Origin: Chloroflexota bacterium
GTDB taxonomy: Bacteria > Chloroflexota > UBA5177 > JANWHV01
DNA: 10,737 nucleotides
Direction: 5' to 3'
NCBI GenBank assembly: GCA_025450375.1
Contig: JANWHO010000125.1
Span: 1-10,737 of the forward strand
The notes under the pieces were generated by a model. The model ran no database searches, was not told where the DNA came from, and saw nothing but the letters and a program-made list of their open reading frames with translations. Below are positions 6,357 to 10,737 of this stretch, piece after piece. Within the stretch, counting starts at the first letter, position 1. Every line of letters begins with the position of its first letter. The position numbers and the translations under genes were made by a program.

Positions 6357-8102
6357 GTGCGCGCGACGCGGTCAACCTGGCTCAACTTGCAGTCGGTGAA
6401 TGAACCACCGCCGCGACTGGAACAAGCGACGGCGGCGGCGGAACTTTCACCAGTGGTCGCGCAAGTTCTGCACAACCGGGGGATAGATGCCGAGGCACTC
6501 CCCGCCTTTTTGTCCCCGCATCGAGCGCTCGGCCACGATCCACTCGGGCTCTTGGGGATGAAGGAGGCCGTACGCCGACTCATCAATGCGCGGAAAGCGG
6601 ATGAGCTCGTGGCAATCTACGGTGACTTCGACGTAGACGGCATCACCAGTGTGGCCGTACTGATGCATGCGTGCGCTATCGCCGGCCTACGCGCGATCCC
6701 CTATATTCCCCACCGGCAAGACCAAGGCTCGGGCCTCAATATTGCCGCTATTGAGCGGCTAGTGGCCCAAGGGGTTGGGATGATCGTAACGGCCGATTGC
6801 GGCATTAACAACGGCGTGGAATCGCGGGCCCTCGAGCGGCTGGGAATCGACCTGATCATAACGGATCACCACGCGGCGCCGGATGTACTGCCTCGCGCGG
6901 TGGCCATTGTCGATCCGTTGCAACCAGGATGTGCATACCCAAACAAAGATTTGGCCGGGGTTGGGGTCGCGTATAAAGTCGCGCGCGCTCTCTTACGGGC
7001 GGTAGGTGAACCGAAGAACCATGGTCAGGCGCTCCTTGACCTGGTAGCGGTGGGGACGATTGCCGACATGGTCCCACTTACGGGAGAGAACCGAACCCTG
7101 GTCTGGCATGGGATGCGCGTGCTGAACAACTCCCCCCGCCCCGGTCTACAGGCCGTCATTTCTCGGTGCGGGCTGCGCACCGGGACGATAAACTCAACCG
7201 ATGTCGGCTTTAGAATTTGCCCAAGACTGAACGCGGCCGGCCGGCTGGCTCAGGGATCGTTGGGCTACGAGCTACTGATGGCCGGCACCTTCGAGGAGGC
7301 CGATGCATGGGCCCAAAAGCTTGAGGAAAAAAACGCGGAACGGCAGTTGCTGACCGAGCGTGCGTTGACCGCGATTCACGAGGAGATCGCAACCCATGCG
7401 GCCGCGGACGATGCGCGGCTGATCATGGTGTGCATCGAGTCCTGGGCGTCATGCGTGATGGGTCTCCTGGCGGGAAAGCTGGTCGAGGAGTTCGGTAAGC
7501 CGGTAATCGTGCTTTGCGAAACCGGTGGCGAGGTACGTGGATCGGCCCGCGGTACTCGCGGTTTCGGAGTGTTGGAGGCATTCAAAGCCAACGCGGATCT
7601 CCTTGACCGATTCGGCGGTCATGAGATGGCGGCCGGTTTCACCACGAGGTCCAACCAGATACCAAAATTGGCGGAGCGCTTACGGACCCGGGCCGGCGCG
7701 CGGTTGGGGCCCGACGATGTACTGCCCACTCTCCAGATCGATGCCGAGATAGGGGCCCGCGAGCTGACCTGGTCACTCCACCAAGACCTCCAACTTATGG
7801 AGCCGTTTGGGGTGAGCAATCCGTTGCCCGTTTTCCTCTGCCGCCGAATGCGGATCCTCGAATATCGACGAATGGGGAATAATCATCTGCGAATGATCGT
7901 GGGAAAAGGCGATCAGCGGTTGCCGGCCCTGGTCTTCCGCCGGGGCGATCTGGCCTGCCATTTGCGGAGAAACATGGAAGTTGACCTGGTATTCAGTCTT
8001 GAGGCAAATGACTGGAACGGATGCCGTACGTTGCAGCTCCGCGTACGCGATCTCTCGTTCGAGCCGGCCCGCGGCTATGATATTGATGGAGCCCGCGACT
8101 AA
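6357..8102 (+). CDS. recJ: Single-stranded-DNA-specific exonuclease RecJ
   Basis: A 581-residue RecJ, a DHH-superfamily 5'-3' exonuclease acting on single-stranded DNA in recombination, base-excision and mismatch repair. Metal-binding motifs are present: YGDFDVDG (88-95), TADCGI (145-150), ITDHHAAP (168-175) and VAVGTIADMVP (230-240). PRLNAAGRL (289-297) follows, then the DHHA1 domain with FGGHEMAAGF (419-428), and a C-terminal OB-like domain (about 455-570). The GTG start has AAGGAG (6345-6350) six bases upstream, and the protein length fits the family. The DHHA1 stretch that often reads W-H-x-G-V is here SWASCVMGLLA (362-372), a mild oddity. It is followed on the same strand by rel after 54 bp, recalling the recJ-apt-relA order of Firmicutes but without apt. 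Confidence 0.96.
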   Translation: MRATRSTWLNLQSVNEPPPRLEQATAAAELSPVVAQVLHNRGIDAEALPAFLSPHRALGHDPLGLLGMKEAVRRLINARKADELVAIYGDFDVDGITSVAVLMHACAIAGLRAIPYIPHRQDQGSGLNIAAIERLVAQGVGMIVTADCGINNGVESRALERLGIDLIITDHHAAPDVLPRAVAIVDPLQPGCAYPNKDLAGVGVAYKVARALLRAVGEPKNHGQALLDLVAVGTIADMVPLTGENRTLVWHGMRVLNNSPRPGLQAVISRCGLRTGTINSTDVGFRICPRLNAAGRLAQGSLGYELLMAGTFEEADAWAQKLEEKNAERQLLTERALTAIHEEIATHAAADDARLIMVCIESWASCVMGLLAGKLVEEFGKPVIVLCETGGEVRGSARGTRGFGVLEAFKANADLLDRFGGHEMAAGFTTRSNQIPKLAERLRTRAGARLGPDDVLPTLQIDAEIGARELTWSLHQDLQLMEPFGVSNPLPVFLCRRMRILEYRRMGNNHLRMIVGKGDQRLPALVFRRGDLACHLRRNMEVDLVFSLEANDWNGCRTLQLRVRDLSFEPARGYDIDGARD

Positions 8103-8117
8103 GGGACGCCAACCCGG

Positions 8118-8123
8118 TATAAT
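8118..8123 (+). promoter_or_regulatory. -10 element of a probable rel promoter
   Basis: A perfect TATAAT lies in the 54-bp recJ-rel gap. At 17-bp spacing the -35 position (8095-8100, GCGACT) matches only the central GAC. A start near 8130 would leave a short leader with GAGGT (8146-8150) placed six bases before the rel GTG. rel may thus have its own promoter as well as read-through from recJ. Confidence 0.55.
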
Positions 8124-8156
8124 TAGGCCAAATACCCACTGTTTCGAGGTACTGCC

Positions 8157-10418
8157 GTGTCCCAACTCCACCCAACCGTCACCCTGGCGCCTTCGCCGCG
8201 ATCACTTGCCGATCTGCTCGCGTTAGCGGGAGGATATTTGCCGCCGCTCGGCTTAGAGATGATCGAGCAAGCGTATAGGCTGGCGGAACAGGCCCACACG
8301 GGAATGGTTCGCCGGTCGGGCGAGCCCTACGTGCAGCATCCCTTGGCGGCGGCCATGATCGTGGCCGACATGCATTTGGACGCGATTACCATCGTCTCCG
8401 CCCTTTTGCACGACGTGGTGGAGGATACCAGCGTCGGGCTCCCGGAAATCCGAGAACGGTTCGGGCCGGCCGTGGCGCACATCGTTGACGGAGTGACCAA
8501 GTTCGAGGAACTGGGCCGGCGCCAGCGTAACTGGGCCGATCAGCAAGCCGCTTCATCCGAGGAGCAGCGGAAGGGCCGCGAGCGGGCCGTCAAGCAACAG
8601 GCCGAAAACATCAAGAAGATGTTTCTCGCCATGGCGGAGGATCCTCGGGTGGTTCTGGTCAAGTTGGCGGACCGCCTGCACAATATGAGAACCTTAAGCG
8701 CCCTACCCGAGCAGAAGCAGCAGCGGGTAGCTCTGGAGACCCGGGAAATCTATGCCCCCCTCGCCGGACGCCTGGGCATGGCCAGGATTAAGTGGGAACT
8801 CGAGGACACCGCGTTCCGCTACCTTGAGCCCGACGGATATGCATGGGTAATCGAGGCCCTTGCGGCCCATCATTCGCAGCGTGATGGATATATCCAGCGC
8901 GTTACCGCGATCCTTCAGGAGGAGCTCACCAAGAATCAGATCCAGGCGGACGTTCTGGGCCGGGTCAAACACTTATACAGCATTTACAAGAAACTTGTGA
9001 AATCGGGCGAGAACGATCTCTCGCGTATCTACGATCTCTTCGCGCTTCGAGTTCTGGTCGCGAGCGTCCCCGAATGCTATCAAGTGCTGGGTATCGTTCA
9101 TAATCGGTGGCCGCCTCTTCCCGCACGGATCAAGGACTACATCGCCATGCCCAAGCCGAATGGCTACCAGTCACTCCACACGACCGTGTTGTGCGAGGAG
9201 GGCTTGCCGACCGAGGTCCAGATCCGGAGTCGCGAGATGCACAGAATGTCCGAGTATGGGGTGGCTACCCATTGGTACTACAAGGAGCAAGGATCGGCCG
9301 AGGCGCTGCCGGCCGCCCTGACCACCTGGATCTCCATGCTCAGGAGCTGGCAGGAGGAACTGACCCAGAATGCCACCGACTTCGTGGACACGGTCAAGAT
9401 TGACGTGTTTCAGGATCAGGTCTTCGTCTCCAGCCCCAAGGGGGACATCATTGATCTCCCGGCCCGCTCCACACCGGTCGATTTCGCCTACCGGGTTCAT
9501 ACCCAACTCGGTCACCGCTGCATCGGAGCCAAGGTCAACGGGATCATGGTGCCTCTCGACTATCAGCTGCAAAACGGCGATCGAGTGGAAATCCTTACCA
9601 CGAAGACTCCGCATGGTCCGGGTCGGGACTGGCTGAACTTCGTGGCCTCGGCCAGCGCGCGCGAGAAAATCCGCCAATGGTTCAAACGCCAACACCGGGA
9701 TGAAAACATTGCCCGAGGCCGCGATCTGATCGAGCGCGAACTTGGCAGACTGGACCAAAAGACCCTGGCCGGCATGTCGCCGGATATCCTCGCCACCCTG
9801 GCCAGTACGATGGACTTCCGCGGCATTGACGATCTCTTCGCCGCTGTTGGCTACGGCGCGGTGAGCCCTCAGGGGGTTGCCATGCGGTTGGTGCCCCGTG
9901 AGGAGCCGCGGAGCACCCTCCCCAGCGACACCCCAAGGGTATCCGATCCGGGCGGCGGACAGATCCGGGTCATGGGGGTCGGCGATCTGCTTACCCGCCT
10001 TGCCGGATGTTGCCAGCCAGCCCCCGGCGACCAGATCACCGGCTATATTACCCGGAATCACGGAGTGACCATCCACCGGGCCACCTGTCCCCGTGTCCTG
10101 AGTGAAATGGAATCCGAGCGGCTCGTACAGGTAGACTGGGGACGGGCGCCCCACCAGGATCTCTATAACGTGACCATCCTGGTCCGGGCCTGGGACCGGG
10201 ACGGCTTGCTGCGCGATGTGAGCGCCTCGGTAACCGAGGAGCGAGTCAGTATCGCCGCCGCCAGCGTGGATGCACACCAAGACGGAAGCGCCACCATTCA
10301 TCTCACGCTCCGCATCTCGAATATCGACCAGCTCAGCCGCGTGTTTTCGCGGCTGGAGCGGGTGCGGAATGTCTACGAGGTTCGTCGTGACGGGGCCAGC
10401 CATCCTCAGACCGCCTAG
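8157..10418 (+). CDS. rel: Bifunctional (p)ppGpp synthetase/hydrolase Rel
   Basis: A 753-residue long RelA/SpoT homologue that makes and degrades (p)ppGpp in the ribosome-linked stringent response. The hydrolase HD domain is intact: HPLAAAMI with His61, HDVVED (85-90) and KLADRLHNMRTL (169-180). The synthetase domain has HLYSIYKK (272-279), YDLFALRV (292-299), RIKDYIAMPKPNGYQSLH (324-341) and EVQIRSREMH (353-362). RIKD is the RxKD form found in bifunctional Rel rather than the acidic form of synthetase-only RelA, so both activities are expected. Then come TGS (about 412-482), a helical segment, the zinc-finger/conserved-Cys domain (GCCQP, Cys618 and Cys619, Cys644) and a C-terminal ACT domain (about 668-746). 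The GTG start has GAGGT six bases upstream. Full length, no visible damage. Confidence 0.97.
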   Translation: MSQLHPTVTLAPSPRSLADLLALAGGYLPPLGLEMIEQAYRLAEQAHTGMVRRSGEPYVQHPLAAAMIVADMHLDAITIVSALLHDVVEDTSVGLPEIRERFGPAVAHIVDGVTKFEELGRRQRNWADQQAASSEEQRKGRERAVKQQAENIKKMFLAMAEDPRVVLVKLADRLHNMRTLSALPEQKQQRVALETREIYAPLAGRLGMARIKWELEDTAFRYLEPDGYAWVIEALAAHHSQRDGYIQRVTAILQEELTKNQIQADVLGRVKHLYSIYKKLVKSGENDLSRIYDLFALRVLVASVPECYQVLGIVHNRWPPLPARIKDYIAMPKPNGYQSLHTTVLCEEGLPTEVQIRSREMHRMSEYGVATHWYYKEQGSAEALPAALTTWISMLRSWQEELTQNATDFVDTVKIDVFQDQVFVSSPKGDIIDLPARSTPVDFAYRVHTQLGHRCIGAKVNGIMVPLDYQLQNGDRVEILTTKTPHGPGRDWLNFVASASAREKIRQWFKRQHRDENIARGRDLIERELGRLDQKTLAGMSPDILATLASTMDFRGIDDLFAAVGYGAVSPQGVAMRLVPREEPRSTLPSDTPRVSDPGGGQIRVMGVGDLLTRLAGCCQPAPGDQITGYITRNHGVTIHRATCPRVLSEMESERLVQVDWGRAPHQDLYNVTILVRAWDRDGLLRDVSASVTEERVSIAAASVDAHQDGSATIHLTLRISNIDQLSRVFSRLERVRNVYEVRRDGASHPQTA

Positions 10419-10440
10419 CCGCCTGGGCGCAATGTTCCTG

Positions 10441-10506
10441 GTAGGGGCATCCCTTGTCGGTGCCCTTGGCGGCCCGCACGAGGGCACCCACAAGGGATGC
10501 CCCTAC
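10441..10506. repeat. Long near-perfect inverted repeat (MITE/REP-like palindrome)
   Basis: Arms 10441-10466 and 10481-10506 are 26-bp inverted copies with a single mismatch, around a 14-base GC-rich loop. The outer ends read GTAGGGGC...GCCCCTAC, and the pairing stops sharply at both ends. It begins 22 bp after the rel stop. No T-run follows the right arm, so a simple intrinsic terminator is unlikely, though the transcript would form a very stable hairpin. The right arm translates in one frame to THKGCPY, a string I recall from spurious ORFs in Chloroflexota and similar genomes, so it is probably one copy of a dispersed element. No transposase and no clear target-site duplication are visible. 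Confidence 0.8.
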
Positions 10507-10565
10507 AACTGATGGCGGATTTGCGCCAAGCTGTACTCACCGCCGCGCGCAACCAGCCCGCCAGA

Positions 10566-10606
10566 GGAGATCCGCACCGACCGGGTACGGCACTCCCCTT
10601 TTTTTT
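10566..10606 (+). terminator. Probable intrinsic terminator downstream of rel
   Basis: A broken stem (GGAG 10566-10569 with CTCC 10593-10596; CCG 10572-10574 with CGG 10588-10590; ACC 10576-10578 with GGT 10584-10586) with small symmetric internal loops is followed, after two C, by eight T (10599-10606). The T-run directly after the stem is the main support. It would end the recJ-rel transcript just before the next promoter. Confidence 0.45.
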
Positions 10607-10620
10607 CTTGTGATCGGCGC

Positions 10621-10649
10621 TTGACAAACCTCCTCCGTTGTTCCAAACT
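10621..10649 (+). promoter_or_regulatory. Promoter for the gene at the right edge
   Basis: A perfect -35 hexamer TTGACA (10621-10626) is followed after 17 bases by CAAACT (10644-10649), which keeps the key A at position 2 and T at position 6 of the -10. It lies between the probable terminator and the start at 10696, in DNA more AT-rich than its surroundings. Confidence 0.5.
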
Positions 10650-10665
10650 CATAAGGAGAAGTTGA

Positions 10666-10681
10666 ATAAAGCAATCTTTAT
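10666..10681 (+). other. AT-rich hairpin in the leader of the right-edge gene
   Basis: ATAAAG (10666-10671) and CTTTAT (10676-10681) form a perfect 6-bp stem with a CAAT loop. It lies between two SD-like sites: AAGGAG (10653-10658), which has no well-spaced start codon, and GAGG (10687-10690), which serves the GTG at 10696. Confidence 0.35.
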
Positions 10682-10695
10682 CTATCGAGGTGATA

Positions 10696-10737
10696 GTGCG
10701 CGAATGGCGTGAGTTGCGGTTGTACTTCCGGGCGCTG
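10696..10737 (+). CDS. Start of an unidentified gene running off the right edge (partial)
   Basis: GTG at 10696 has GAGG (10687-10690) five bases upstream and opens 14 codons to the window end, MREWRELRLYFRAL. A promoter and an apparent terminator of the previous unit lie just upstream, so a new transcription unit begins here. The basic, amphipathic N-terminus would suit a membrane protein such as an ABC-2 type permease, but this is only a guess from 14 residues. Confidence 0.45.
   Translation, partial: MREWRELRLYFRAL

Noticed and set aside
9171..10493. Long minus-strand open frame of 440 codons opposite rel
   Set aside because: It lies entirely antisense to a complete, well-conserved rel apart from the palindrome region, shows no recognisable domain, and long antisense frames are common in GC-rich genes.
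10441..10506. Long inverted repeat as the intrinsic terminator of rel
   Set aside because: No run of T follows the right arm on the plus strand and none lies beyond the left arm on the minus strand; a better terminator candidate is at 10566-10606.
10427..10512. Short frame containing the HKGCPY string after rel
   Set aside because: It is the translation of the inverted repeat and has no independent support as a gene.

Overview
The window is GC-rich bacterial chromosome, dense with genes and showing ordinary sigma70-like promoters (TATAAT, TTGACA) and good Shine-Dalgarno sites. I infer a member of Chloroflexota. The clues are the long extracellular Thr/Pro-rich tail (TPTATPTRT-type) on a Hanks-type kinase, the style of the nucleotidyltransferase protein, and a palindromic repeat whose translation gives a HKGCPY-like string that I recall from spurious ORFs in that phylum. 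This assignment is inference; no rRNA or other marker settles it.

Layout. Positions 1-1464 (minus strand) hold an MBOAT membrane O-acyltransferase (58-1464) and, just downstream, the first 14 codons of another gene running off the left edge. A divergent intergenic region of about 275 bp follows. Next comes a transmembrane Ser/Thr protein kinase (1741-3576, plus). It converges on dprA (3573-4661, minus), and the two stop codons share one CTAG. Upstream of dprA, in the same operon, is a 153-residue helical protein of unknown function (4675-5136, minus), driven by an extended -10 promoter. A second divergent region separates it from a fused protein (5311-6165, plus): a small helical N-terminal domain joined to an MNT/AbiEii-like nucleotidyltransferase, with a complete internal SD-GTG start at the junction. 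Then follow recJ (6357-8102) and a bifunctional rel (8157-10418), each with a recognisable promoter. Downstream of rel are a long near-perfect 26-bp inverted repeat, a probable intrinsic terminator, a new promoter with a small hairpin leader, and the start of a further plus-strand gene at 10696.

How the genes fit together. Most of the window is housekeeping: DNA uptake/recombination (dprA), DNA repair (recJ) and the stringent response (rel). recJ next to rel recalls the recJ-apt-relA cluster of Firmicutes, here without apt. The less ordinary parts are the fused nucleotidyltransferase gene with its internal ribosome-binding site, the unknown partner of dprA, a possible small carrier-protein gene behind the MBOAT gene, and the palindromic element after rel. 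I see no CRISPR array, tRNA, rRNA, transposase or phage gene, and no multi-gene defence system.
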